DNA of 64,000 nucleotides from Microcyclospora pomicola. Its lineage: Eukaryota; Ascomycota; Dothideomycetes; Capnodiales. The translations under genes were made by a program, and so were the position numbers. Positions 9,890-20,159 of this stretch are shown one piece after another. The stretch is from assembly GCA_002786065.1 (NCBI GenBank), contig NHNY01000037.1:1-64000 (forward strand). The letters run 5' to 3'. Under the pieces are notes generated by a model. The model searched no databases. It was not told where the DNA came from and saw only the letters and a program-made list of their open reading frames with translations. Each line of letters opens with the position of its first letter. Within the stretch, counting starts at the first letter, position 1.

Positions 9890-11413
9890 TCATTTGTCAT
9901 TTTGTCTTTTCTCGTTCTCTTCTCTCCTCCTTCTTCCGACTTTCCATATACTACCTCCCGTCCATATCGCCGTGGGAACTGCCGTGGCCAAACTCACACA
10001 ACCCAGCACCAACGTAGCGAGCTTCCATCCAGCTCTCTGGTTGATCAGCCCCGCCAACAGCGGCCCAACCGTACAGCCTGCAGCCCACGCGGCATTGAAC
10101 AGACTGTACGCTTGTGCGTATATCCCAAACTTGCCGAAATACCCCGGCGGCTTGCGGCGTGCTTTCGCATCAACCGCGTAGCAGATCTCCGCCATCAGTG
10201 GGGTGGCACATAAAATCAAGCCGAACCCATTGAATGCTAAAAGAGCGACCAGCAGGACTTTCTGCTTGAGCGTGTTCTCGTGTACTAGTCGTAGTAAAAT
10301 CAGACAGGGGCATGTCAGCACGAAACCTGCAGTGGCGAGCCATCGCGGGCCATGCTTGTCGCTCAACTTGCCAACCAAGGGACTGAGGAATGCGATGAGT
10401 GCGATGGGTAGGAAGATCAGACCAGCACCCAAGGAGTCCCAATGGAACGTATCGCGGACGAAGAGAGGAAGAATGGCATCGAAGGATGTCATCAGTGCAC
10501 CCTGGATCATGCAAGCCCACAGCACCGCAAGGACCCGACGAGAACCAAGGAGAGTGACGACTGGTGGAAGGCGATGATAGAACTTGGCTTGTGGCGGACT
10601 AAGATCGTCGTGTCCAGACACTGAATCGTTGTCATCGTGTTTGGTCGTCTCTGTCGACGCTTTCTCGACATCTGGCGAGGGCGATGGAGCTTGAGTGTCG
10701 ACCTGAACCACCTTCGTCTCGGTGTTTCCGTCTGAACTGATCCTTTGCCCTTCTTGTTGCTCTTCATCTGGCAGCCAACGCGCAGCAACTTTTTTCTCGA
10801 TCATGAGCACACGCATAAGTATGTCGACCCCGATCAGTCCGAAACCTACTGCAAATGTCGCGTAGTACCCAGCAGCAGCAAATACGATCCCACCTAGTAA
10901 TGGTCCAAGCAATATCGCCACGCTCAATGCCGCCGCAACCACACCCATTGCTTGGCCCACATTGTCGCCACCTACGGTATCGACCAGCAGCGCCAGGCCT
11001 ACTGTCCATACCACAGCGGCACTCACTCCGCCCAAAAACCTGCCAACCACGAATAGCGCGATCGAATTGCCGACGCAGAGCATAATTGTCGAACCTCCCA
11101 AAGCGAGCAGGCCAAGGATCATTGGAAACCGCCGTGACGAGGTTCGATCAGCGAGCCATCCACAGAAGGGCGATGCTATCAAGATGGCGATGCCATAAAT
11201 TGCAAGCAGAATTGAGATCCATGTTTGAATTGAGTCCGGATCGATTCCCGCTCGTGCAGTGAGGGCAAACGGGAGTACTGGGACAATCACAGAGTAGACG
11301 AAAATGTCCGTGAAGATGGCAATGGCGACGGTACTGATGATGAAAGTCGTGGAACTGCGGAAATTGAAAAACAGTGGACGCTTCGTGCTCGAGCCCGCCA
11401 ACCAGGTAAACAT
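9890..11413 (-). CDS. major facilitator superfamily transporter, DHA1 (drug:H+ antiporter) type
   Basis: Single-exon gene, 507 aa, with about twelve membrane segments in two blocks of six split by a charged cytosolic loop (about residues 200-285, rich in Glu, Asp, Ser and Thr). The segment 2-3 loop carries the MFS motif A variant GWLADRTSSRR. Segment 5 carries a motif-C-like GPLLGGIVFAAAGYYATF, typical of antiporters. Overall pattern resembles DHA1 and vesicular amine transporter-like exporters of filamentous fungi, which export drugs, amines or metabolites at the plasma or vacuolar membrane. Substrate cannot be told from sequence. No pathway genes adjoin it, so it is probably not a cluster exporter. 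Confidence 0.85.
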   Translation of the reverse strand: MFTWLAGSSTKRPLFFNFRSSTTFIISTVAIAIFTDIFVYSVIVPVLPFALTARAGIDPDSIQTWISILLAIYGIAILIASPFCGWLADRTSSRRFPMILGLLALGGSTIMLCVGNSIALFVVGRFLGGVSAAVVWTVGLALLVDTVGGDNVGQAMGVVAAALSVAILLGPLLGGIVFAAAGYYATFAVGFGLIGVDILMRVLMIEKKVAARWLPDEEQQEGQRISSDGNTETKVVQVDTQAPSPSPDVEKASTETTKHDDNDSVSGHDDLSPPQAKFYHRLPPVVTLLGSRRVLAVLWACMIQGALMTSFDAILPLFVRDTFHWDSLGAGLIFLPIALIAFLSPLVGKLSDKHGPRWLATAGFVLTCPCLILLRLVHENTLKQKVLLVALLAFNGFGLILCATPLMAEICYAVDAKARRKPPGYFGKFGIYAQAYSLFNAAWAAGCTVGPLLAGLINQRAGWKLATLVLGCVSLATAVPTAIWTGGSIWKVGRRRREENEKRQNDK

Positions 11414-12393
11414 AATGAGCCGATGGTTTGTTCAGATGGCTCAGATACCGTCTGTTCCTGGAATCTGAAGCTTGCTCTGTGGGATCTGATCGGATTGAAA
11501 CAAGTCCAGGGAATTGAGCAATCGGTTTGGATGTCCTTGTGGACCTGATGTGCGATATATAGTGGGAACAGGGCCTCAATCGAAGATTTTGCGGCAATTC
11601 AGAACGGTTCGAACAATATTGAGACCCTCGAAGTCCACTCGTAACGACTTTGTTCCAGACGGTCTCGGCAAGATAGTAGTTCTCTAGGGAAGAGCCTCGT
11701 ATCAATTTGTACTGCCGATCGAGACTTGCTTGCGATATGCGGAAGTGGTAGAAATAAAGCAAGTAAAGGTGTGACACCTACTTCATACCTGTATACTCGC
11801 AAGCAAGGCAGACGAGCTTAGCTCTTTTATGTCAACTCGGTCTGCATCGTGATGCTTGGAGAGGATCGTTCCCGCCTCTGCTTCATGGCATGGAAAAGAT
11901 TTATCATCTGGTGCGCGCGCATGCCGAGCAGCAATGCAGGTGTCATAGGGCGAAAAGCCACCACCCGCGATCCGCGGATCCCGAGGTTGGTTCGGGCGGC
12001 AGTGATTTTGGACCATTCACTTGAGGTTCTATATCCTACATGACAATCAAGCGATAACAATGTTGTATGACATCGGGTTTGAGGTCTCTGCCAATTCGTA
12101 GAAAATTCAATCAAGTGACGGAGGACATGGGCACCAAATAGTTGCTTCGATGTGAAATGCCGTTACTGCTACATAATTCGATCAGGCCCGAGCAGGAACT
12201 GCGGCCATACACATCCCATATGTGCTCGCTGTGCAGCTTGCAGACAGGGGTATTTCAAGAGCATGAGTGTTCCACGACATAATCGCATACGATCATAGAA
12301 ACTAGACAGTCGCCATTATCGTACAGTAAACCCGACATATGCTATTTATACATGCTGCAACGTTGTGCCACAGAACTCGGAGGGTTCGTGCCT
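11414..12393. other. intergenic between MFS gene and GWT1
   Basis: About 980 bases without a supported gene: promoter of the MFS transporter and 3' flank of GWT1. Several short minus-strand frames just upstream of the MFS start are not conserved-looking. Confidence 0.45.
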
Positions 12394-14047
12394 TCACAAC
12401 TTGACGGAGATGTCGAAGTGGTCGAGCGCCACGCCAACACCTGCGATCGTGCCAATGTACAGTCCCAACACGGCCATGGATTCAACGTCGCCCATGTGGA
12501 TTGTGGGCAAGGTCATGTTGATCAGTCCGGTGAGCAGGTTGGCTAGCAAAAACAACGCGAGGCCGTTCCTGTTGAAAGCCCGGACGATTTTGCTGGTGGC
12601 GAAATCGATCCGCTCGCGCTCGGTCTGCTTGGTCTTGGCCTTGTACAGTGTGGGAAACATGACTTTCTCGATGCCGCAGAACAACAGAAGCTGTGCAGTA
12701 TTGAACGCACAAACCCACACAACGTAAGAAAGGTTGGCCATCCGACGAGAGACGAAAAGACGGGGACCATAGCGCCACATCGCCCAGACGGAGAAGATAA
12801 ACCAAAGTACAGTCCATTTCGCTAAGAAGGCGATTGTGGTCTTTGGGATCTCAGCAGTGAACGGAGCTGGGGTAGGCGCGGCTTTTGGTTTTGGCGCATC
12901 CTCCGGCTGATGACCAAGGACCGAAGCCAGCCATTCTGCATCTTCGTCGAGGCTGTCTTTGATAGGGATGTTGCCTCTTCTCTCTTCTTCTGGCGGATCG
13001 CGCGGCATGATCTTCAGGCCTATACCCATGCCAGCGATGAATATAGCGAAGTAGCCAATGAAAGAGAACACGCCCTCTCTGTTTTGTGATAGCCAATCCC
13101 CTTCCTTGCGCTCTGAAAGGATGATGAACACCTTAAGACCCGGCACCATATACAGAGCGATCTCCCAGCAAATGGCGATGAAGAATGCAACACCACCGTA
13201 AGATGGTATGAGTCGCAGTACAGGTTGAATGAGAGCCATGATGGGCGGTAGAAGTCCAAGGGTGAAGAAGAAATTCCAGTGCACGCCATACTCACTCACG
13301 TGCTCGGCGTACTGGAGCTCCTTGACGCTGTAAAGGCGAATGAAGCCCAGTAGCACAAGCGGAAGAGAGGTTCGCAGGGCTCTGATCATCCTAGCAACAA
13401 AGGATGGCCTACCAGTGATCTCTTCTTTCAGCTGTTGACGCGCGGCAACCACACCCGCCCCAAAGACAAAGGAGCCGACACCCAGATCCATAAGTGAGGT
13501 TCCAAAGCTTTCTGTCTTGGCAAATCGGCGTGGAAAGACCAGGAAATCAACAGCGAGAATACTTGTACATGTGATGATCATCATAGCTCCACGGTATGTC
13601 GTGATGAAAGGCTTCATAGGTAGCGGATCGAGCTCGTAGTCCTTGGGATTATATTTCTCCTTGCCATCGTGGGCCGTTGGCGGCTTGACAGAGCTTTTGC
13701 CCGAGACAGGCGCTTGTAAGTAGGCGGCAACAGCCGGGAGGATGAGTAGACCATTGAGCACTTGAGGTGCGGCCGCGTAGATGGTTGTCGCGAAGAGAAT
13801 AGCTCCACAGTGGAGGAGAAAGTCACAGACGCCAGCAGGGAAAGTATATGGTTTGAAGAAGCTTTGCCTGGTTTGCAGGATTGCCCAGAGAAGTGCAGCA
13901 GCCTGAGTATGTCAATGGCAACCACTAATGTAGCGGAAGCATCTCACTTACAGGCGCAATCAATGTAACATGGTTGATTTCCCAGATGCCGCCTCCGCCA
14001 AGGAGACTGATACTAGCCTCTTTCTCGGCCTTATATTCTGGCGTCAT
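12394..14047 (-). CDS. GWT1: GPI-anchor biosynthesis inositol acyltransferase Gwt1 (PIG-W)
   Basis: Acylates the inositol of GlcN-PI in the ER, an early step in GPI-anchor synthesis; the family is the target of the antifungals gepinacin and manogepix. Exons are 14047-13952 and 13902-12394 (534 aa). The short first exon gives MTPEYKAEKEASISLLGGGG; the junction is in phase 0 and continues LIAP/AAALLWAIL. About a dozen hydrophobic segments follow. Family landmarks seen include YRGAMMIITCTSILAVDFLV, FPRRFAKTE, GTSLMDLGVGSFVF, and HVSEYGVHWNFFFTLGLLP. A hydrophilic loop near residues 345-375 (EEERRGNIPIKDSLDEDAEW) is variable in the family. C-terminal membrane segments end in DISVKL. Full length for the family. 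Confidence 0.95.
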
Positions 14048-14999
14048 CTTCGCTGGTATTGCATCCGGTCGCGTTCAACACTGATGAAGAAGCGAAATGT
14101 ACTCGGCTCTTTGATGCAGCAGAGGTAACGCTACAACAGTAAGATGATGGATTTCAGCAGAGCGAGTGTGGATCATTAATATTTCTAGAATCGTGGAGCA
14201 GGGCGGATACGACCGGGGATTAGGGGTGGAGCGCATGGTTGCACTACCGAACTTAGAATCGCCCGAATTCCGACCTCACTCGTCCAGTACGCATCTACAG
14301 CATAGTGATGGACCACACTGGTTTGGTACACAAAGCATGCTTATGATGGCCCCATGTATTGCCAATGATAGTACTGGAAGTTATGAGTACTCACGACGCT
14401 CTGAGTGTTTTTCGTGGAGACTTGACCCGTTAAGACCTTGTAAACCACACGGGCACACAATACATTGCGTGCGCACCTTGTTGCAATATTGCTCGTAACA
14501 TGATGAATAGAAATGACTTGTGCCGTTCCGATGGTGTTGGCACGGATACTGAGTGAAATCTGCCTGTCCAACCTCCATTTCTGAAAAACATACTCGAGTC
14601 CATCTACATGTGGCTGACATACTGCGAGCAGGCGATAAACAACCCACATGCAAGCTGGCCAGGCTCTGCCAACAGCGAACTCTGCATGTCTCACATGCAT
14701 GTTCATGAGACACTTCGTATCCTAAATGAGCTTCTTCGCTTGATGATCATGGCGTGCAGCCGATCCATGCAAGGAAACTCTGCTCCTGCCAATTGTGGCA
14801 GAGGTGGTGGTGGTGAAACACATGTGCCAATGCTAGATTGCTGTAGGCTCGCGACAGAACAAAAACCTCACATACGCTAAGGCTGCACGGACCAAGCATC
14901 GTTGCTGAATTCACTTTCACCAGCTTGTCTTCGAGCCCCGCTTTCTTCACTTTGTTCACGACAACAAGTACCGCAAACCAAGCTTTGTCACCGTCCAGC
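14048..14999. other. divergent intergenic region upstream of GWT1 and of the 806-aa gene
   Basis: About 950 bases between two divergent start codons. No protein-coding signal was found. A pyrimidine-rich stretch lies near 14920-14960, just upstream of the + strand ATG at 15000, as is common for fungal transcription start regions. Confidence 0.45.
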
Positions 15000-17537
15000 A
15001 TGTCATCGCCAGACGATCAAAACAACAACGCTGACACGCAGTCGAATATCAAACGCAAGCCAGTTGCTCACAGCACTCCAGTGCCGCTTCCAGGACGCCA
15101 GGCCCGAGGATCGTGGTCGCCTTCACTAGGCACCTTCGCCAGGACCGGACCAGCTTCACCTCTTGGCCGTGCCTTGACTCCCACCGAGGCCCTCACTGGA
15201 AGAGTCACCAAACCATCTGGATCCGGTCGCCCTGTCCTGTCGTCCAAGCAGCCAATACCACTGGCCTTGAACACTGCTTCACCGATCTGGTCGCCCACCA
15301 GTCAAAACATGCCTGCAGAAGTTACTGATCCTGTTCCCTCTTCAAGTACTTCTCACAGCAGCAATACTCAAGCTGACACGACAATGAGTTCAGAAGGCGA
15401 GCTCACCAGTCCTCAAGATGCGGTTACCGTAAGTGACTGCCCCCATTTTACACTCAAGACGTCAGTCAAACTAAATTTTTCACAGGCACATTCAGCTGAA
15501 GAGGATGTTGGCGCCAAGTCCGCGGCATTATCGCCATCAGCTGCATCACCATCAACCGACAAGCCATTACCTTCTCGTCCTGATGTCGGCGTTCCGGACG
15601 CGTCTGAACCAACGAATGCACGTGATGAAGCCATCAACACTGGCGTGAGCACACTCAAGGTCGGCCCAGCCAGGAAGACGGTCAAGTGGCCTGCGCTCGC
15701 TTCCCAGTCAGCAAGCACTCCATCTGCTGCTGCCATCTTGCACGAGGACTCTCAAGAAGCAGGTGAGTTGATGAAGATTGGTATGAGTCTTCCACATATC
15801 AAGCTGACTGTCACCATCACAGATACGACCCATAACAAGCCGTCCACCAGCGACCGGCCTTTGGTTGACACTTCTTCCGCCACGCCTATTCACACTGTAG
15901 AGAGCCGCCATGGCAAAGGTGTTGTAGGTCGCCACGCTTCCGTACCAGATTTGCCACCTCAAATCCCTCGCCTCGAGCTTTCTAAGCGCTCCAGCGACGC
16001 TAGTCTTGGATCAGTACTCAAGGACGCACTTGGCATCGCTACCATACCAGAAGAGTACGAATCAGCCAACACAATCACGTCGCATCTCCATAGCCACTCC
16101 ATTTCATCATCCATCGGCTCGGCTTATGACCACAAGACAGCTTCACGCATTCCCGTGCCAGTCACTAGCAAAGCTACCCTTATCGACGTCCAAGGCCGCA
16201 AAACACTCCCAGCACCTGTCACTTCTGGAGAGCACACCCCATCGAGAGATCGACAGCACCACTTATTGCAACCTGGCAACCGCAAGACGATTCGTATGAG
16301 CAATGATTTCGAGGATATCCGTGAAGCTCTTGCAAGCCACTTCAACTCACCCGTCACATCTACACCTCTCTATGATCCATTTTCAGAGCCCGTTGCTAGT
16401 GGCAGCACATCTCCAGAACCCATGACCCACGAGAGCTCTGCAGGCGAGGAAGAAGTCACCACACCGTCGGAGCAGAACGCGAGTGAGCACGGACTTGGTA
16501 TCGAGGATCGTGACTCCATCGACATATCGCAGCTCACCTCATCATCTTTTGGCGAAGCCGGCACCCATCCAACCAAGTGGTCTCGCTACTCGGGCTACAA
16601 CAGCGTAAGAGACTTGCTACCGCCAAAAAAGTCTCAACGCCTTCCATCTCTCCACTCCGTGAAGGAGCACGATACCACTGCCGGCAATGAGAATGCTACC
16701 GAGGATGTATCTTCCAACAAGGACAAGGGCAAAGCCATTGATCAGTCCACACTGTCCAAATTGGAAGGCCGCGGTGCTCCTCAGAGGACCAACGTGGATG
16801 ACAACACGCTCTACCAGATGTTCGGCCACGTCAAGAAAGACCTAGATCGTTCTACCGGCGAAGGATCAGACTTGGAGAACACCAACGCCTCCAAGAAGCT
16901 CACCACTAACGATGGAGATGATCGTGTCGACCCTGCCAACAGCTCGCATAGAGTCAACTCGGCCTATGAGCGCATTCCTGCTGCCACCAAGGAGCATATG
17001 CTGAAAGCTCAAGCCGCACTCAGCCAGCCGTCCGCAGACAACTCCTCGACGTCCAATGTTGAGCAAAAGCGTGGCTCAATTCGTCACGCCCGCGAGTCTA
17101 TGGGAGCGATCGGACCATTCCCCTCGGCCAGCCATTATCCTGGCCCGTTGTTGATCCGCCGATCCCTGCGCAAGGACAACCCTCCGCCCATCCCCGACGA
17201 GGCGGCGCAATCCCCTTTCCTGCCGGACTCGGCCCCGGAGGAAAAATCGGCCAAGAAGGAGATGGCCGGGCGCTCGCTGCTGCAGCGCCTCAACAAGCTC
17301 AGCATGGTGCCGGCCATCTTCTCCGGCAAGAACAAGCAGAGCGGCGACTCGGTCCTGCTGCTCGCGACCCCCGACGCCAGGAAGAGGGCTAGGGCTGGCG
17401 TGGTGGGGCGTGACCTGGAGCGCCAGCAGCTCCTGCTGGACGTCGCGGCTGCCCGAGAGGCGGCGGCGGCGGCCGTGCGGGATGCTGGGCGCGCCCTCGC
17501 CCTGGCGGAGGCCCTTGCGAAGAGGGTCGGGGAGTAG
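15000..17537 (+). CDS. hypothetical Ser/Thr/Pro-rich, largely disordered protein
   Basis: Exons 15000-15428, 15486-15762 and 15823-17537 give 806 aa. Both introns (57 and 60 nt) have good donors (GTAAGT, GTGAGT) and CAG acceptors, are multiples of three and lack in-frame stops, so retention would also yield protein. The chain is dominated by Ser, Thr, Pro, Ala and Asp, with many SP/TP sites (for example TPVPLPG, SPLGRALTP), suggesting a phosphoprotein. Two short segments look ordered: WSRYSGYNSVRDLLPPKKSQ in the middle, and a C-terminal Ala-rich helix after residue 760 (Ala, Arg and Glu, probable coiled coil). No known domain recognised. Start ATG at 15000 is the first in frame; GC3 rises sharply over the last 400 bases. 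Confidence 0.75.
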   Translation: MSSPDDQNNNADTQSNIKRKPVAHSTPVPLPGRQARGSWSPSLGTFARTGPASPLGRALTPTEALTGRVTKPSGSGRPVLSSKQPIPLALNTASPIWSPTSQNMPAEVTDPVPSSSTSHSSNTQADTTMSSEGELTSPQDAVTVSDCPHFTLKTSVKLNFSQAHSAEEDVGAKSAALSPSAASPSTDKPLPSRPDVGVPDASEPTNARDEAINTGVSTLKVGPARKTVKWPALASQSASTPSAAAILHEDSQEAGELMKIGMSLPHIKLTVTITDTTHNKPSTSDRPLVDTSSATPIHTVESRHGKGVVGRHASVPDLPPQIPRLELSKRSSDASLGSVLKDALGIATIPEEYESANTITSHLHSHSISSSIGSAYDHKTASRIPVPVTSKATLIDVQGRKTLPAPVTSGEHTPSRDRQHHLLQPGNRKTIRMSNDFEDIREALASHFNSPVTSTPLYDPFSEPVASGSTSPEPMTHESSAGEEEVTTPSEQNASEHGLGIEDRDSIDISQLTSSSFGEAGTHPTKWSRYSGYNSVRDLLPPKKSQRLPSLHSVKEHDTTAGNENATEDVSSNKDKGKAIDQSTLSKLEGRGAPQRTNVDDNTLYQMFGHVKKDLDRSTGEGSDLENTNASKKLTTNDGDDRVDPANSSHRVNSAYERIPAATKEHMLKAQAALSQPSADNSSTSNVEQKRGSIRHARESMGAIGPFPSASHYPGPLLIRRSLRKDNPPPIPDEAAQSPFLPDSAPEEKSAKKEMAGRSLLQRLNKLSMVPAIFSGKNKQSGDSVLLLATPDARKRARAGVVGRDLERQQLLLDVAAAREAAAAAVRDAGRALALAEALAKRVGE

Positions 17538-18049
17538 CGGGTGGCGGGAGGGGAGGAAGAGGAGGAGAGGGAGAGGAGAGAGGAGGAGGAAGACGCGGAG
17601 GAGAGAGGAGCGTGGTGGTGTCGCGGCGTTGGCGTTTGGTTCTCTTGTTCTTGTTTTTGTTTCTGTTTGTGTTTTTGTTTGAGGCATTGTTTGGGTGTTT
17701 CTTGTTTTTTTGTTGTTTTTCATATCATGAGTAATGATCTTTGTTTCAGAATGGAACTCGTCTGTGCTACCCAGCGTTTCAAGTGAATTCGCATTCGGCT
17801 GATCGGATCTTACAGCTGATTCTTCTCGCCGGGCATCGTGACAATATGGATCTATGGTTCTCGTCATCGTACGTGGGCGTACATGGTTTTTGCACGAGCA
17901 CTGATTTTGGTTTCTTCTATGTACGCGTGAAAGCTCAGGTAAGGTAAGACAGATTGGACAGGTTTGCAAGAACGTGAGGCATAAACTTCCGATCAAACTA
18001 ATGTGGTAATACCGCTATCTCGTTACTATGAAACCCACTTCCCAATTCT
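17538..18049. other. intergenic between convergent genes: polypurine tract then T/G-rich 3' flank
   Basis: Immediately after the TAG, 17549-17612 is almost pure G and A (GAGGAGAGG-type repeats). From about 17636 to 17720 the + strand turns T/G-rich with repeated TTGTTTTTGTTT-like units. Both fit a 3' UTR/terminator region. No gene is visible up to the stop of the convergent gene at 18050. Confidence 0.5.
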
Positions 18050-19597
18050 TCATTCCTCCTCATCACTCTCCTCGTCCACCGCCATCTCCTTCCCATTCCC
18101 CTTCGCCAGCAGCCTCTCCACGTACACCGCGAACAACTCCTTCCGGCCCCTTGTCTCGTCTGCGTAGCGGCGCATGTCGCCGCTCGCGATCGCCTCCAGA
18201 TGCTGGCTCGTCCCGGCCTCGGCGGCCAGCAGGCTCTGCCGGCCCCACGCCATCTGTACGCTGGCTTTCACCAGCACGCGCGTGCGGAAGCCGTCGGCGG
18301 GGCGGCGCTCCTCGCCCTTGCGAGCCGCGCGCACGTCCCGCGGATATTTCGAGAAGGAGTGCTGCTCATGCGCCAGCGCCAGCTCGCCTACGCGATCGCC
18401 GCCGCAGCGGTAGGTGGCCAGCCCCGGGAAGCCGACGATGCGCACGACCATCTGGCGACGGTCTTCGGCATCGGCGGCGAGGGTCGCTTCGCCTGTGCCA
18501 GGCGCACTGTGCCATGGCGTGGTCGCGTGGAGGGTGGCGAGGTTGCGCGCTTCCATGCGCTCGGGATCGAAGATCTCGTCCTTGAAGGTCGGCGGGCACT
18601 GGTAGATTGTGTCCGGAGACGAGCGCATGGTGCGGGCGAGAGCGGCGGCGGTGTCGAGGATGGCGGCGAGCGGTGAGCGGAAGGGAGAAGGACTGGCGGC
18701 GGAGAAGGGCTGCGTGAAGCTGAAGAGCGGCAACAGCAGCATCTCCAGCTGGAGAGTCAAGCGAAGAAGTGCTTTGCGGAGGGCCTTGGGAGCATGCGGG
18801 CTGGCGGCGATCAAAGCAGCACGCTTCTCTTGGCGGTGGAAGCCGTCTTCGTCGATCAGTTTGATCTCCTGTTCTTCCAGCAAGTTGGTGACTTCGTCGG
18901 AGGCGCCGAAGTACAGCGACGAGAAGACGGACTCTTGCAATGCGTGGCCTACGATGCCGACGACCAACGCTTGGCGAGTCTCTCCATCTGCCAACAGCTG
19001 CTTCCAGCTCTCCTCGCCCTCGTTGCCAGCCAGGGCGAGGCAACCGATGTATCGGACGAGCTGGAAGTGCTTGGAGTCCATAAGCTGGTCGAAGAATTGG
19101 TCGTTGCGATTGGTGGGGAAGAGCTTGGCGAAGTCTTCGACGGAAACGACCAGAGCGTACATTTTTCCACACAGGCTTTGGTCCTGTCTAAGTTCGGCAT
19201 CGAGATCTTTGTCGCTGGTAGCCACGGCAGGCTGTACTATGTGCGGCTGGTAGAGAGGAGCAGCAGGTTCCGACATGGCTTCCTGGACGGGACTGGTTGG
19301 CTTTGCTATCTGTCGCTGAGAGAGGAGGTCGTCGAATCCTGGGAGAGGGAGTTGCTCGGACGGGATTCCAGTCGATGCATGCTTGCGTCTGGATGCCTTG
19401 AGCTTTCGTGACGTGTGGGAGGAAGCACTCTGAGCTCTTGGTGGTGTTTTCGTCGAGAATGGCGGGGGAGATGGTGCTGTGCTGCGCTGGCGACGTTGTT
19501 CGTGGGTTGGAGGCGGAACGGAAGAGCGAGAAGAGGAGACTGGTATGGCTGGGGGAGAGCGTGGCTCGTTTTCGGAAGTTGATGCTGCTTGAGACAT
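18050..19597 (-). CDS. conserved hypothetical fungal protein with acidic C-terminus
   Basis: Single exon, 515 aa from ATG at 19597 (an in-frame extension further upstream is poorer and lacks coding bias). The first 120 residues are disordered and basic (SSRSSVPPPTHEQRRQR, KLKASRRKHAS). A helical core follows from about residue 140 with KMYALVVSVEDFAKLFPTN, HFQLVRYIGCLALAG and ALRKALLRLTLQLEMLLLPL. A C-terminal region has HSFSKYPRDVRAARKGE and ends in an acidic DEESDEEE tail. I recognise no domain. The helical core could be an armadillo-like fold, but that is a guess. Third positions are strongly GC-rich. No neighbour points to a role. Confidence 0.78.
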   Translation of the reverse strand: MSQAASTSENEPRSPPAIPVSSSRSSVPPPTHEQRRQRSTAPSPPPFSTKTPPRAQSASSHTSRKLKASRRKHASTGIPSEQLPLPGFDDLLSQRQIAKPTSPVQEAMSEPAAPLYQPHIVQPAVATSDKDLDAELRQDQSLCGKMYALVVSVEDFAKLFPTNRNDQFFDQLMDSKHFQLVRYIGCLALAGNEGEESWKQLLADGETRQALVVGIVGHALQESVFSSLYFGASDEVTNLLEEQEIKLIDEDGFHRQEKRAALIAASPHAPKALRKALLRLTLQLEMLLLPLFSFTQPFSAASPSPFRSPLAAILDTAAALARTMRSSPDTIYQCPPTFKDEIFDPERMEARNLATLHATTPWHSAPGTGEATLAADAEDRRQMVVRIVGFPGLATYRCGGDRVGELALAHEQHSFSKYPRDVRAARKGEERRPADGFRTRVLVKASVQMAWGRQSLLAAEAGTSQHLEAIASGDMRRYADETRGRKELFAVYVERLLAKGNGKEMAVDEESDEEE

Positions 19598-20159
19598 GGT
19601 TCGGCTGCTGGTCTGTTTGGCGATTTGGTTTGTAGGAAGAAGAGCAAAAGCTGATGTGGGATCTTGTGGCGAAGTAAGACAGACGAAAAGCAAGCGTGAC
19701 GAAAGGTGAGGAGAAAGATGGGGTCTGGATCGGAAGATATATGTTTGTTGCGTCAATAGTGACATCGACAATAGGAAGCAATCAGGAGAAATGAGAACAA
19801 TGGAATTTCCTCTTCAAGACAGCTTCACTCAACATAGCGGACGTGGAATGCTAGATCACGTCCTCCGACAATGGCGGGCTCGTCTATTGGTGTGAGGAAT
19901 GTCAGTATTGATGCGACTGTGGGTTGCTAAAGGTCAGACGCATTCCGCATGCATTTGCGATGTTTGTTTGCATGCATGCATGTTCTGACCGCGGCGAATA
20001 GTGACAACAACAATAGAAGACATGTTTCATTTACTCTTGGCATATGCCCATAGCGGAATACGCGTCAGCCTCTTGGGCAATAGTACAGCTATGCTGTTCG
20101 CGTAGCGATCTGGATAGTTCGGCGGAGAGAACAGCGATGACCTCAAGCACTTCTCCCAA
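19598..20159. other. intergenic with an imperfect inverted repeat
   Basis: About 560 bases between the start of the 515-aa gene and the 3' end of DUS3. At 19932-19990 an imperfect palindrome runs from GGTCAGACGCAT to ATGCATGTTCTGACC, enclosing repeated TGCATGCATG. No coding signal. Confidence 0.45.

Noticed and set aside
11590-11615. GGTTCGA match as a possible tRNA B box
   Set aside because: The required following CC is absent and no A box, acceptor stem or cloverleaf arms fit around it.
2798-14047. A secondary-metabolite cluster around the PsiD-like enzyme and MFS transporter
   Set aside because: The genes between them are GID1 and IES4, both housekeeping. No P450, methyltransferase, kinase or backbone synthase is present.
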